Below, piece by piece: positions 52,014 through 60,687 of a DNA stretch of 64,000 nucleotides. The notes under the pieces were generated by a model. The model was not told the DNA's origin and ran no database searches. It was given only the letters and a program-made list of their open reading frames with translations. The DNA lies in assembly GCA_002389905.1 (NCBI GenBank), contig DGRE01000060.1:1-64000 (forward strand), written 5' to 3'. How positions within the stretch are numbered: the stretch's first letter is position 1; every line of letters starts with the position of its first letter. The position numbers and the translations under genes are program-made. Source of the DNA: Hungatella sp. UBA4396 (GTDB taxonomy: Bacteria; Bacillota; Clostridia; Lachnospirales; Lachnospiraceae).

Positions 52014-52763
52014 TCAGTATCCGTATGCAAGAGCACCGCCGTCTACGGCAAAATCCTGGCCGGTGATGTAGCCGGCACTGGGGCCGCAGAGGAAGCTTGC
52101 CATGGCACCTAAGTCTCTGGTATCTCCGTAAGCGTGTAATGGCATGCGGCCGAGAATTTTCTGTTCCCTGGCAGGATCAGTAACCTGTTTTAACATTTTA
52201 CTTTGGAACCAGCCCGGCGCAATACTGTTAACACAGATATTGTCCTGGGCCCATTCCACGGCAAGGCCTCTGGTCATAGCCAATACTGCACCCTTGCTGG
52301 CACAGTAAGGAACAACTTCAGAAAAACCAAGATGGGCGCTCATGCTTGTGATATTGATGATGCGGCCTTTTTCTGACGCTTTTTTTAGGTGTGGATAGCA
52401 TATCTTACTCATTTCAAATACATATTTTACATTCACATTCATGATGTTCTCAAACTGATCTGCCGGAAAACTTTCTGCCCTGCATTTAAATGTGGCCCCG
52501 GCGTTGTTAATGAGAAAATCCAGGCATCCCCTGCTTTTTTCTGTAATTTCTTCAACCATCTGCTTCATGGCTTCTGTATTGCCAATATCACCTTTGACAT
52601 GAATGACCCCCGCAGCGCTTTCGCCTACGCCTTCTTTTGGGGAACCGGTGCGGCTGACAGCATAAACCAAAGCACCGTTTTCAGCCAGTACATTGGCAAT
52701 CTGAAATCCGATGCCGCTGCTTCCTCCGGTGACAATTCCTATCTTTCCTTGTAATTCTGACAT
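52014..52763 (-). CDS. Short-chain dehydrogenase/reductase (sugar-acid type)
   Basis: This 249-residue Rossmann-fold enzyme has TGGSSGIGFQIA for cofactor binding, NNAG, catalytic Ser near NITSMSAHLG, YCASKGAVL (Tyr and Lys) and the C-terminal FAVDGGALAYGY. It resembles gluconate 5-dehydrogenase or KduD-like reductases acting on keto-sugar acids. The ATG follows GCAGGAGGATTTTTAAA. It is divergent from the LacI-type regulator, so probably controlled by it, and may supply one redox step of the uronate pathway. Confidence 0.9.
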   Translation of the reverse strand: MSELQGKIGIVTGGSSGIGFQIANVLAENGALVYAVSRTGSPKEGVGESAAGVIHVKGDIGNTEAMKQMVEEITEKSRGCLDFLINNAGATFKCRAESFPADQFENIMNVNVKYVFEMSKICYPHLKKASEKGRIINITSMSAHLGFSEVVPYCASKGAVLAMTRGLAVEWAQDNICVNSIAPGWFQSKMLKQVTDPAREQKILGRMPLHAYGDTRDLGAMASFLCGPSAGYITGQDFAVDGGALAYGY

Positions 52764-52798
52764 TTTAAAAATCCTCCTGCAGATAAAATTTTATGTAC

Positions 52799-52827
52799 TT
52801 CAATCTTTTTTGTATTTGGTGTATAAT
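52799..52827 (+). promoter_or_regulatory. Promoter of the LacI-family gene
   Basis: TTCAAT (52799-52804), a 17-nt spacer and TATAAT (52822-52827) lie 55 nt before the GTG start; the -35 box is weak. Confidence 0.5.
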
Positions 52828-52882
52828 AGCAGTAATTATTTTGTTGAAACAATATTTGACACGTTTGAAAGGTGCGGTTTTC

Positions 52883-53956
52883 GTGAATAAAAAAGTGACA
52901 ATTAGAGATGTAGCGGCAAAAGCGGGCGTTTCCATCAGCTCGGTTCACTTCGCCTTAAGTGGGAAGGCAGGGGTGAGTGATGAAACCCGTGAAATGATCC
53001 GCAGGACTGCTGCGGAAATGGAGTATCAGCCCAACGCCCTTGCTTCAAGCTTAAAGCGCAGTATGCAAAGAGTCGCTATTCTGCTTCCCGGCGAGGAGGG
53101 AGATAACCAATATTACTATCCGCCTATGTGGAGGGGTGTTCATGATTACCTGTCTAAAGTCAATATGAATCTGGAATTCATTGAGATGCCGTTTTTTGAA
53201 AAAAATAAAAGCAGTATTCTGGCAGAACTGAAGGATCTGGCGGATAAGCGGGAAATCAACGGCATTCTTACAGTGGGTCATATAGATGACGTTTTTGCAG
53301 CGGAAGACTGGCAGAAAATCTGTCAACAGAATATATCTGTCGTCTGTATCAATTCGGAGAATAAGCAGTGTGATTATCTATGCTGTATCCAGCCGGAATA
53401 CGACGTGATAGGACGGACCATGGCGGAGCTTATTACCAGCCGTATTCCGGAATATGGAAGTATTTTTCTCTGCGCGGGCAATCCGAAGTGGGATGCCCAT
53501 GCACTGATTGTAAAAGGCTTTGAAGATTATTTAAGCGAGAACAAATGCCCAAATCTGGTGTACAGGGATTATTCGTGGACAATGAACAAGCTTAATTACA
53601 TTAATATTTTTAACAAGCTTTCTCATCCGGATGTGGCTGCATGCTGCAGCGTTTATTCCCAGGGGACAATCCTGCTGGGACAGGCTCTGGAAGAAAGTGG
53701 AAAGTCCGGCAGGGTATATTCCGTAGGTTCCGACTTGTCAGCTATTACCGCAGACCGGCTCCGGAGGGGCGTGCTGAACCATGTTATACAGAAAAATCCG
53801 TATGCACAGGGGTATGTAGGCATCCGCACACTTGTGGAATACTTAATCAGCGGAAAAATACCGGAGCAAAAAAGGGTCTATGTGGGAAGCGAGGTCGTGC
53901 TGCGAAGCAACCTTGTGATGTACGAGCATGAGAAATACCGCTATCTGTTCCTCTGA
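52883..53956 (+). CDS. LacI-family transcriptional regulator (GTG start)
   Basis: This 357-residue regulator has the N-terminal LacI HTH (VTIRDVAAKAGVSISSVHFALSGKAGVSDETREMI) with hinge helix NALASSLKRS, and residues 65-345 form a periplasmic-binding-like effector domain. GTG at 52883 is chosen: AAAGGTG lies upstream and the HTH starts four codons later. It overlaps the convergent dehydratase gene by 16 nt. AAACGTTT boxes at 55094, 55127 and 55339 are its likely sites, with a sugar acid as inducer. Confidence 0.92.
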   Translation: MNKKVTIRDVAAKAGVSISSVHFALSGKAGVSDETREMIRRTAAEMEYQPNALASSLKRSMQRVAILLPGEEGDNQYYYPPMWRGVHDYLSKVNMNLEFIEMPFFEKNKSSILAELKDLADKREINGILTVGHIDDVFAAEDWQKICQQNISVVCINSENKQCDYLCCIQPEYDVIGRTMAELITSRIPEYGSIFLCAGNPKWDAHALIVKGFEDYLSENKCPNLVYRDYSWTMNKLNYINIFNKLSHPDVAACCSVYSQGTILLGQALEESGKSGRVYSVGSDLSAITADRLRRGVLNHVIQKNPYAQGYVGIRTLVEYLISGKIPEQKRVYVGSEVVLRSNLVMYEHEKYRYLFL

Positions 53957-55074
53957 TCAAACGTCTGGCAGATATAGTTGCGGCATGCTGACTGGATCAG
54001 ATCCCAGTCAAGCTCCACGCCTGCTCCAGGTTTATTGGGAACATGGATGATGCCGTTTTCATCAATGGGAAGATTTCCCTTCATTGGCAGGCGGTAATTG
54101 TCTTCCGGGATGAAGTATTCGAAATATTCGCAGTTTTTGATCGCACAGCTGACGTGAAGGTTGACGATATCCATATAGTTCATTGTGGTTGTATGGATTT
54201 CACAGTTTAGCCCGAAACCTTCTGCCATATGTGCGATTTTTAATGTACCGGTGATCCCATCCTTCCAGCTGACATCTGCTCTGACGATATCGGCGGCGCG
54301 CTGTGCTATGACCTGGGCAACACCCCAGTGGCAGCCGCGGGTCGTTTCAGTTGCTGCAATAGGAATGTCCAGTGTACGGCAGAGTTCCGTGTATTTGTAG
54401 AGCTCAAAGTCCCGGAAAGGCTCCTCGAACCACTTGTAATTAAGTTTTTCTAAGTGTCTGCCGACTCTGATTGCTTCGTCAAGGGTGTAATCGCCTACAG
54501 GGTCTGTCATCAGCACAAATTCATCGCCCACTGCCTCCCGGATAGCTGAATGCACCTGCATATCAAATTCAACAGGCCCGGCTGGATGGGCCTTATAACC
54601 TTTTATGCCTCTGCCTTTATAATAAAGCGCTTCATCCACATAATCCTGTACAGAACTTAAAAAGTTGCTGCTTGCATAAACGGGAAGGCTGTCCCGGTAA
54701 GCTCCGATATACTTATATAAGGGAAGGCCGGCTTCCTTTGCGCAGATATCCCACAGGGCAACATCTACAGGGCCTGGAAGAAAAACGGGAAAAAATGCCT
54801 CGTGCCGGTCAATGATCCAAAGCTCCTGAAAAATCGCTTCCCGGTCGTGGGGATCTCTGCCCAGTACAACGGGAGCAATACTTTCCTGTAAATAGGCTTC
54901 ACTGACAGCTCCGCTTCTTGCGGCCATACAGGTTGCAATTCCTTCAATTCCGGTATCAGTGGTGAGCTTAATGACTATGACATCCCAGCCCATTTTGGCA
55001 CCGCCCTGACGTTTTTCATCAAAGAGACACTTTCCTCTTTCTACCCACCAGCTCTCAAATTTTGTTATAATCAT
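53941..55074 (-). CDS. Enolase-superfamily (mandelate racemase-like) sugar-acid dehydratase
   Basis: This 377-residue enzyme has an N-terminal capping domain and a TIM-barrel with likely metal ligands in LMTDPVGDY (Asp), WFEEPF (Glu) and AATETTRG (Glu). The base positions show YKAHP at the end of strand two and the His of EIHTTTMNY on the opposite face. This is the mandelate racemase subgroup, members of which dehydrate aldonic or aldaric acids; the exact substrate cannot be read from sequence. GAGGA is the ribosome site on the minus strand. The promoter overlaps an AAACGTTT box, so it is probably repressed by the LacI protein. Confidence 0.9.
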   Translation of the reverse strand: MIITKFESWWVERGKCLFDEKRQGGAKMGWDVIVIKLTTDTGIEGIATCMAARSGAVSEAYLQESIAPVVLGRDPHDREAIFQELWIIDRHEAFFPVFLPGPVDVALWDICAKEAGLPLYKYIGAYRDSLPVYASSNFLSSVQDYVDEALYYKGRGIKGYKAHPAGPVEFDMQVHSAIREAVGDEFVLMTDPVGDYTLDEAIRVGRHLEKLNYKWFEEPFRDFELYKYTELCRTLDIPIAATETTRGCHWGVAQVIAQRAADIVRADVSWKDGITGTLKIAHMAEGFGLNCEIHTTTMNYMDIVNLHVSCAIKNCEYFEYFIPEDNYRLPMKGNLPIDENGIIHVPNKPGAGVELDWDLIQSACRNYICQTFDQRNR

Positions 55075-55093
55075 GTAAATTCCTCCTGTTTGT

Positions 55094-55169
55094 AAACGTT
55101 TGTAAAAAAACTATAAGAATGTTAAAAAACGTTTTTGTAAATTATAGCAATGAGTAACGTGAAAGTAAA
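55094..55169 (-). promoter_or_regulatory. Promoter of the dehydratase gene with two AAACGTTT operator boxes
   Basis: On the minus strand TTTACT (55164-55169), 17 nt, TATAAT (55141-55146) form the promoter. AAACGTTT palindromes lie at 55127-55134, at the expected start of transcription, and at 55094-55101, 20 nt before the start codon. This spacing fits repression by a LacI-family protein; CcpA-type cre recognition is an alternative. Confidence 0.7.
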
Positions 55170-55279
55170 GATAAGGGAGTGATTTTAGTTGCGAACTGTC
55201 ATTATAGCAAAATAACCAGTACCTAATTTGTAATATTTTCATAAAAATATCAACTAAACAAACTAAAATCAGTAACTTA

Positions 55280-55346
55280 TTGACAAGGGATTGTAAAAGT
55301 GATATTCTGAATTATGAAATTATTGCGCGCACAAACAAAAACGTTT
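55280..55346 (+). promoter_or_regulatory. Promoter and operator of the TRAP/uronate operon
   Basis: TTGACA (55280-55285), a 17-nt spacer and TATTCT (55303-55308) are followed by a third AAACGTTT box at 55339-55346, some 25 nt past the transcription start and before the ribosome site. A repressor there would block elongation. The long run of genes to uxaC probably depends on it. Confidence 0.75.
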
Positions 55347-55369
55347 TAGTATCATAGGAGGCAGGAATC

Positions 55370-56455
55370 ATGAAAAGAAAAATAGTATTAGCACTTGCAA
55401 TGACAGCATCTATGGCAGTGTCGTTGACAGCCTGCGGTTCAGGAACACAGGCAGCAGCCGGCTCAACAGGCGGGGAGACAAAGACTGAAGCAAAGGTTCC
55501 ATCTGGCGGAGAGAGCATGAAACTCACCTGGAGTGAGGTCAATGGTGAGGATTACGGAGCAACGGTGGGAGCAAAGGAATTTGCGAAAAAGATTGAGGAA
55601 TTGTCTGGAGGGCAGATTACAATTGAGCTTTATTTAAACGGTACTCTGGGCAATGAAAAAGAGAGCATGCAGGGAATTCAGATGGGAACCCTGGATATCT
55701 TCAGAGGAAATGCATCTTCTCTTTCAAACTATGGAGCTGCAAAAATCAGCTTATCCGGACTTCCTTTCTTATTTAAGGATATGGATCAGTTTGAAAGAAT
55801 GGCAAAAAGCAAAATCGGGCAGGAACTGCTTGATTCCGTTGGAGAAGCAGACCCCGGCTACGTGGCTCTCGGCTGGCTGACGGAAGGCCCCAGGCATATG
55901 TTTATCACAGAGAGTACCTATAAGAAGCTTGGCAATCCCAGCGACTTTTCCCTGGATATGATGGCAGGTCTGAAGATGAGAGTTCCGGAGACAGACTTAA
56001 TGGTAAACACCATGACAGCGCTGAAGGCTTCCGCAACCCCCATTGCTTATTCTGAGCTTTATACTTCCCTGCAGTCCGGTGTGGTAGACGGTGCTGAGAA
56101 CGATGTGATCAACTATATGGCAAACTCCTACAACGAGGTGGCGCCTTACTTTATTCCAGATGCCCATACATTTGGCTGCGGTGTTATCCTGATGAATGAG
56201 GATAAGTGGAACTCTTTAACCGAGGAGCAGCAGGGCTGGATGAGAGAAGCTTCCGAGGCCGCCGGAAAGGTATGCTATGAGTACAACCAGAAAAAGATAC
56301 AGGATACCTTTGATTCCTTTGGAGAAAAGGGTGTGACAAAGCTTGAGGTTACTGATCTGGACAAGTGGTCAGAGGCATGTGAGGGAGTCTATGCAACCTA
56401 TGATGAAGATTCTCAGAAAGTTATTGAAAAACTCAGAAGCGGAGAATATGAATAA
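55370..56455 (+). CDS. dctP: TRAP transporter solute-binding lipoprotein (DctP family)
   Basis: This 361-residue lipoprotein has lipobox LTAC (Cys22) and a DctP domain: ATVGAKEFAKKIEELSGGQITIELYLNGTLGNEKESMQGIQMGTLDI. The arginine in GLKMRVPETDL is the residue that usually holds the ligand carboxylate, and SLQSGVVDGAEN is the family signature. It captures an organic acid outside the cell for the DctQM permease encoded next. Context points to a hexuronate or related sugar acid. It starts after GGAGGCAGGAATC. Confidence 0.94.
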   Translation: MKRKIVLALAMTASMAVSLTACGSGTQAAAGSTGGETKTEAKVPSGGESMKLTWSEVNGEDYGATVGAKEFAKKIEELSGGQITIELYLNGTLGNEKESMQGIQMGTLDIFRGNASSLSNYGAAKISLSGLPFLFKDMDQFERMAKSKIGQELLDSVGEADPGYVALGWLTEGPRHMFITESTYKKLGNPSDFSLDMMAGLKMRVPETDLMVNTMTALKASATPIAYSELYTSLQSGVVDGAENDVINYMANSYNEVAPYFIPDAHTFGCGVILMNEDKWNSLTEEQQGWMREASEAAGKVCYEYNQKKIQDTFDSFGEKGVTKLEVTDLDKWSEACEGVYATYDEDSQKVIEKLRSGEYE

Positions 56456-56490
56456 AGTACTATTCTGACGGCGATATGACTAATTGTGAA

Positions 56491-56521
56491 GGATGCCGCA
56501 AAATAATCTGCGGCATTCTTT
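56491..56521 (+). terminator. Attenuating hairpin between dctP and dctQ
   Basis: GATGCCGCA pairs with TGCGGCATT around an 8-nt loop with a weak T run. As after ytfQ, it would favour binding protein over membrane subunits. Confidence 0.6.
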
Positions 56522-56542
56522 ATCTGAAGGAAAAGGAAGACT

Positions 56543-57037
56543 ATGGGAACATTAAAAAAATTCAAAAAAATATGGGAGCCGGTCGATAAAGTCGTATTTT
56601 CAATTGTAAAACACATCTGCGTTCTCATGCTTGCCGCATTGGTGGCAGTTGTGTTCTATATTTTTGTCGGGCGGTATTTTTTACATAAGTCACCGATGTG
56701 GGGAGAACCCCTTTCCCTGTTTTTGCTGACCTGGATGAGCATTCTGGGCTCCTCTCTGGTACTGAGAACAGATGAGCATTTAAAGGTGACCATGTTTGAC
56801 GAAAAGATGACAAAAGGCCAGATCATTGCAACCGACGTGCTTGCAAGCATATGCATCGTTGTTTTTGCTGTGTTTATGGTGGTTTACGGCGCACAACTGA
56901 TGAAGCAGTCCAGAAGCAATACCATGGCGGGGATTAATATTCCTTACGCATGGATGTATCTGTCGCTTCCGGCAGCTGGAATCATGTATGTGTTTGCTTT
57001 AATTACACAGTGGATGAGGAGGCTTGAAAATAAATGA
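56543..57037 (+). CDS. dctQ: TRAP transporter small permease (DctQ family)
   Basis: This 164-residue protein has four membrane segments. The family motif region runs WGEPLSLFLLTWMSILGSSLVLRTDEHLKV. It links the binding protein to the large permease. Its start follows GGAAAAGGAAGACT, and its stop overlaps the DctM start (ATGA). Confidence 0.92.
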   Translation: MGTLKKFKKIWEPVDKVVFSIVKHICVLMLAALVAVVFYIFVGRYFLHKSPMWGEPLSLFLLTWMSILGSSLVLRTDEHLKVTMFDEKMTKGQIIATDVLASICIVVFAVFMVVYGAQLMKQSRSNTMAGINIPYAWMYLSLPAAGIMYVFALITQWMRRLENK

Positions 57038-58335
57038 GTACAACAGTTATTGCAACACTGATACTGGTCGGTGTATTCCTTGCACTTGTATTCTTAAGAG
57101 TGCCGATTGTATATGCCATTGGAATTGCTTCTTTGATCGATTTCTTTTATCTCGGCATCAATCCCATGCAGATGGCCCTTAAATTTGTGGCAAATTTAAA
57201 TTCTTATACATTACTGGCCGTTCCCTTCTTTATATTGATGGGAGAGCTGATGAGCGCAGGGGGAATCACGGATACCCTGATTGATTTTTCCAAGGAGCTT
57301 GTAGGCTGGTTCAGGGGCGGAGCTGCAATGGTAAATGTGGTTGCTTCCTTCTTCTTCGGAGGTATCTCGGGATCATCTTCTGCGGATTGTGCTTCCCTTG
57401 GCCCTATTGAGATTAAAATGATGGAAGACCAGGGATATGACAGAGATTTTGCCACCTGTCTTACTATGGCAAGCTCTGTTGAAGGTATTCTGGTGCCTCC
57501 AAGCCAGAATATGGTTATTTTCACTCTTGCGGCCTCGGGTATTACAAGCGTTTCCATCGGACAGCTGTTTTTAGCAGGTTATGTTCCGGGCGTGGTTCTT
57601 TCAGTGGTTTTGATGATTTATTCTTACTATGTTTCAGTAAAGAAGGAATATCCGGTAACCGGAAAGTTTAGTCCAATAGCCTGTGTACGCTCTTTTACCC
57701 GTGCGATCTGGGGAATGCTTTCTGTTCTGTTTGTTGTGGTAGGTGTTATTACCGGTGTGTTCACAACCACAGAATCTGCAGCCTGTGCGGTGGTATGGTC
57801 AATGGTAGTTGGTCTTTTCATATATAAAGGTTTCAGCCTTAAAGATGTTCCGCAGATTTTTCACAATGTTACCATGACTCTCGGAAAGGTTTTGATTCTT
57901 CTTGGTGTATCCGGTGCATTTACTTATCTTCTGACCTATTTGAAGGTGCCGGAACAGGTTTCAGGAGCCCTGTTCTCACTGACTGACAACAAGATCTTAA
58001 TTTTGATTATGCTGAATGTGCTGATGCTGTTTCTTGGCTGCCTGATTGAGATGGCTTGCCTGATTCTGATGCTGACTCCGGTAATTCTTCCTATCTGGAT
58101 AGCACTGGGGCTTTCTCCGATCCATCTTGGTGTGGTAATGGTGCTGAACCTTGGAATTGGTCTTTTGACTCCTCCGGTAGGTTCCACATTATTTATCGGA
58201 AGTGCAATTTCCGGTATCAAAATTGAAAAGCTGTCAAAGTCAATGGTTCCATTTTACGTTGTAATGGGTATTGCTCTGCTGATTCTGACCTATTTCCCGC
58301 AGACCTTTATGTGGCTTCCCAATATGGCTTATTAA
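57034..58335 (+). CDS. dctM: TRAP transporter large permease (DctM family)
   Basis: This 433-residue protein has about twelve membrane segments. Signature regions: PFFILMGELMSAGGITDTL, FFGGISGSSSADCASLGPI, GILVPPSQNMVIFTLAASG and NLGIGLLTPPVGSTLFIG. It is the Na+- or H+-coupled channel of the transporter. The RraA-family gene follows after 24 nt. Confidence 0.94.
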   Translation: MSTTVIATLILVGVFLALVFLRVPIVYAIGIASLIDFFYLGINPMQMALKFVANLNSYTLLAVPFFILMGELMSAGGITDTLIDFSKELVGWFRGGAAMVNVVASFFFGGISGSSSADCASLGPIEIKMMEDQGYDRDFATCLTMASSVEGILVPPSQNMVIFTLAASGITSVSIGQLFLAGYVPGVVLSVVLMIYSYYVSVKKEYPVTGKFSPIACVRSFTRAIWGMLSVLFVVVGVITGVFTTTESAACAVVWSMVVGLFIYKGFSLKDVPQIFHNVTMTLGKVLILLGVSGAFTYLLTYLKVPEQVSGALFSLTDNKILILIMLNVLMLFLGCLIEMACLILMLTPVILPIWIALGLSPIHLGVVMVLNLGIGLLTPPVGSTLFIGSAISGIKIEKLSKSMVPFYVVMGIALLILTYFPQTFMWLPNMAY

Positions 58336-58359
58336 TAATATAGGAGAGAGGTATTTGAT

Positions 58360-59067
58360 ATGGCACAATGGAAAAATGATGAAGAATTGTTTGCACTGAT
58401 GAAAGAAAAGCTTTACACGCCTGTTGTGGGAGATATTCTCGATCAGATGGGCTATAAACATCAGTTCCTTCCGGCCGGAATCCGGCCTTTGGAGGCGCTG
58501 GTACCGGCTGATGCGTACATTGACCGCAGTCAGCCTGACAACAGGCTTAAAGTGGCTGGTTATGCCTGCACAGTTTTGGAAAATGATGTATTTGAAAGTC
58601 CCAAAAAGCCTTTTGGATATTTGACGGAAGCCCTTGACCAGTTAAAGCCCAATGACGTTTACATCGCCACTGGTGCTCATCACAGTGCGCTCTGGGGCGA
58701 GCTGCTTACTGCAACTGCAAAAGCCAGGGGAGCGGTGGGAGCTGTACTGGACGGCTGCAGCAGAGATACGCCTCAGGTCCTGGAACAGAATTTTCCCGTG
58801 TTCTGTACACAGTGCTGGGCTCAGGATTCTTCTGTCCGGACTTATGTGTGTGATTACCGCTGTACAATTGAAATCGGACAGGTGACCATTCATGACGGAG
58901 ACCTTGTGTTCGGCGATATAGACGGAGTTTTGATCATTCCCAGGGAGCTTCAAGATGAGGTAATTGAAAAGGCGCTGGTCAAGGCTGCCGGAGAAAAGAC
59001 GGTACGCAGGGCGATTGAGAGCGGAATGACGGCGACAGAGGCTTTTGAAAAATTCGGCATTCTGTAA
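58360..59067 (+). CDS. RraA-family protein (aldolase/decarboxylase-like)
   Basis: This 235-residue protein has the RraA/dimethylmenaquinone-methyltransferase-like fold: YTPVVGDILDQMG, HHSALWGELLTATAKARGAVGAVLDGCSRDT (metal- and substrate-binding region with GxxxxxxA and the Arg-Asp pair) and GDLVFGDIDGVLIIP. Catalytic relatives are 4-hydroxy-4-methyl-2-oxoglutarate aldolases and oxaloacetate decarboxylases; RraA itself inhibits RNase E. In this sugar-acid operon an aldol cleavage or decarboxylation role is likelier. Confidence 0.88.
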   Translation: MAQWKNDEELFALMKEKLYTPVVGDILDQMGYKHQFLPAGIRPLEALVPADAYIDRSQPDNRLKVAGYACTVLENDVFESPKKPFGYLTEALDQLKPNDVYIATGAHHSALWGELLTATAKARGAVGAVLDGCSRDTPQVLEQNFPVFCTQCWAQDSSVRTYVCDYRCTIEIGQVTIHDGDLVFGDIDGVLIIPRELQDEVIEKALVKAAGEKTVRRAIESGMTATEAFEKFGIL

Positions 59068-59088
59068 TTGCCAAAACAGAGGGTTAAT

Positions 59089-59427
59089 ATGAAAACAGAG
59101 ATAACGGCATTTCAGATTGATTTGCAGGACAACGTGGCGACTGTGCTGGCAGAGGTGAAAGCGGATGAGCCGGTCAAGCTGATCGGCGGCCGCGAGGAAG
59201 AAATAGTTGCAGCTGCTACGGATATTCCCACAGGCCATAAGATCGCTCTGCAAGATATAGGATCAGGTGAGAAAATCATAAAATACGGAGTTGCAATCGG
59301 ACGCGCTACTGCAAATATTCCAAAGGGAAGCTGGGTTCACTTACATGTGATACAGAGTATTTATGACGAGAGATCCGGTCATTTGGATGTGAAAACAGGC
59401 GCACCTAAGGATACAAGATATGAATGA
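59089..59427 (+). CDS. UxaA-type dehydratase small (SAF) subunit
   Basis: This 112-residue protein matches the N-terminal SAF domain of altronate/galactarate dehydratases (VKLIGGREEEIVAAATDIPTGHKIALQDIGSGEKIIKYGVAIGRAT, then WVHLHVI). In E. coli UxaA this domain is fused to the catalytic part; here it is a separate subunit followed by that part. The ATG at 59089 follows AGAGGGTTAAT. Confidence 0.9.
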   Translation: MKTEITAFQIDLQDNVATVLAEVKADEPVKLIGGREEEIVAAATDIPTGHKIALQDIGSGEKIIKYGVAIGRATANIPKGSWVHLHVIQSIYDERSGHLDVKTGAPKDTRYE

Positions 59428-59437
59428 GGAAGGCAGG

Positions 59438-60661
59438 ATGAAACTGGCTGATTTATTATGGAAAGGCTACAAGAGGAAAAACGGAATACCGGGCATCCGC
59501 AACAGAGTACTGGTCATATATACCGTAAAGTGTTCGGAGTTTGTTGCACAGAAAATTGTAGAAAAGTCGGACCATCCAGAAGTGGAGCTGGCAGGCTTTG
59601 ACGGATGTACTGACAATCAGTATGCTGTGGATATGCTGATCAGCCTGATCCGCCATCCCAATGTGGGCGCTGTTCTGGCTGTTGGGCTGGGATGCGAGTA
59701 CATTCAGCCGGAATGGCTGGCAGAGATTGCAAAAAAAGAGGGAAAACCTTCCCACTGGATGTTTATCCAGCAGGAGGGCGGAACCAGACCAGCCATAGAA
59801 AAAGGTGTGGCCTGGGTTGCCGGAGCATTAGAAGAACTGCAGGCAGTTCCCCGTGTGGAAATGGGCATGAAGGACTTGGTTATCGGTGCAGAGTGCGGGG
59901 GCAGTGACTATACCAGCGGTCTTGCCGGCAATGTTGTTGTAGGCCGTTTTTTTGATAAACTGGTAGATTTAGGCGGTACGGCAATTTTTGAGGAAATCGT
60001 AGAAGCAATTGGACTTGACCAGCTTCTCATAGGACGGGGAGCAGACAAAAAAGCAGCAGAAGAAATTCGCCTTACCTATGACAAGGCGCTGGATTACTGC
60101 AAATCGGTCCGACAGTATTCGGTCAGTCCGGGTAATTTTGCAGGAGGGCTTTCCACAATTGAAGAAAAAAGCATGGGAGCCGTAATTAAAAGCGGATCCA
60201 GGCCCATTCAGGGAGTGATAAAGGTTTCGCAGCCCCCGCCTTACAATGGTTTATGGCTTTTGGATTCCACGCCTGATCCCCACTGGATGCAGTTTGGAAT
60301 TACCAATCCCAATGACAATGAAGGTCTGATGGATCTGGTAAGCTGCGGTGCCCACATTGTATTTCTTGTAACAGGGCGGGGCAGTGTTGTAGGAAGCGCA
60401 GTTGCGCCCTGTATAAAGATTACCGGAAACCATGAGACTTTTCAGAGAATGCAGGAAGATATGGATTTCGATGCAGGCCCCATTTTAAGCGGTGAACAGA
60501 GTCAGGATGAGATGGCAGAGAGGCTGGCGGAGTATGTTGCGGCAGCTGCTTCCGGAACACTGACAAAAAGCGAGGCGCTGGGTCACAGAGAATTCTATAT
60601 TCCCTATAAATATCAGGAAAAACAGTTATTACGGAAGAAATCGTGCGAAGAAGCCGTATAA
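59438..60661 (+). CDS. UxaA-type dehydratase large (catalytic) subunit
   Basis: This ~407-residue protein corresponds to the C-terminal domain of altronate/galactarate dehydratases (GYKRKNGIPGIRNRVLVIYTVKCSEFV, GFDGCTDNQYAVDML, GAECGGSDYTSGLAGNVVVGR, GSVVGSAVAPCIKITGNHETF). The cysteines probably bind an Fe2+ or iron-sulfur cofactor. It should remove water from an aldonic acid to give a 2-keto-3-deoxy acid. Start: ATG at 59438 after GAGGAAGG is preferred; ATG at 59420, overlapping the small subunit, is possible. Confidence 0.9.
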   Translation: MKLADLLWKGYKRKNGIPGIRNRVLVIYTVKCSEFVAQKIVEKSDHPEVELAGFDGCTDNQYAVDMLISLIRHPNVGAVLAVGLGCEYIQPEWLAEIAKKEGKPSHWMFIQQEGGTRPAIEKGVAWVAGALEELQAVPRVEMGMKDLVIGAECGGSDYTSGLAGNVVVGRFFDKLVDLGGTAIFEEIVEAIGLDQLLIGRGADKKAAEEIRLTYDKALDYCKSVRQYSVSPGNFAGGLSTIEEKSMGAVIKSGSRPIQGVIKVSQPPPYNGLWLLDSTPDPHWMQFGITNPNDNEGLMDLVSCGAHIVFLVTGRGSVVGSAVAPCIKITGNHETFQRMQEDMDFDAGPILSGEQSQDEMAERLAEYVAAAASGTLTKSEALGHREFYIPYKYQEKQLLRKKSCEEAV

Positions 60662-60687
60662 ACCACAAATATAACAGGAGAAAAGAG

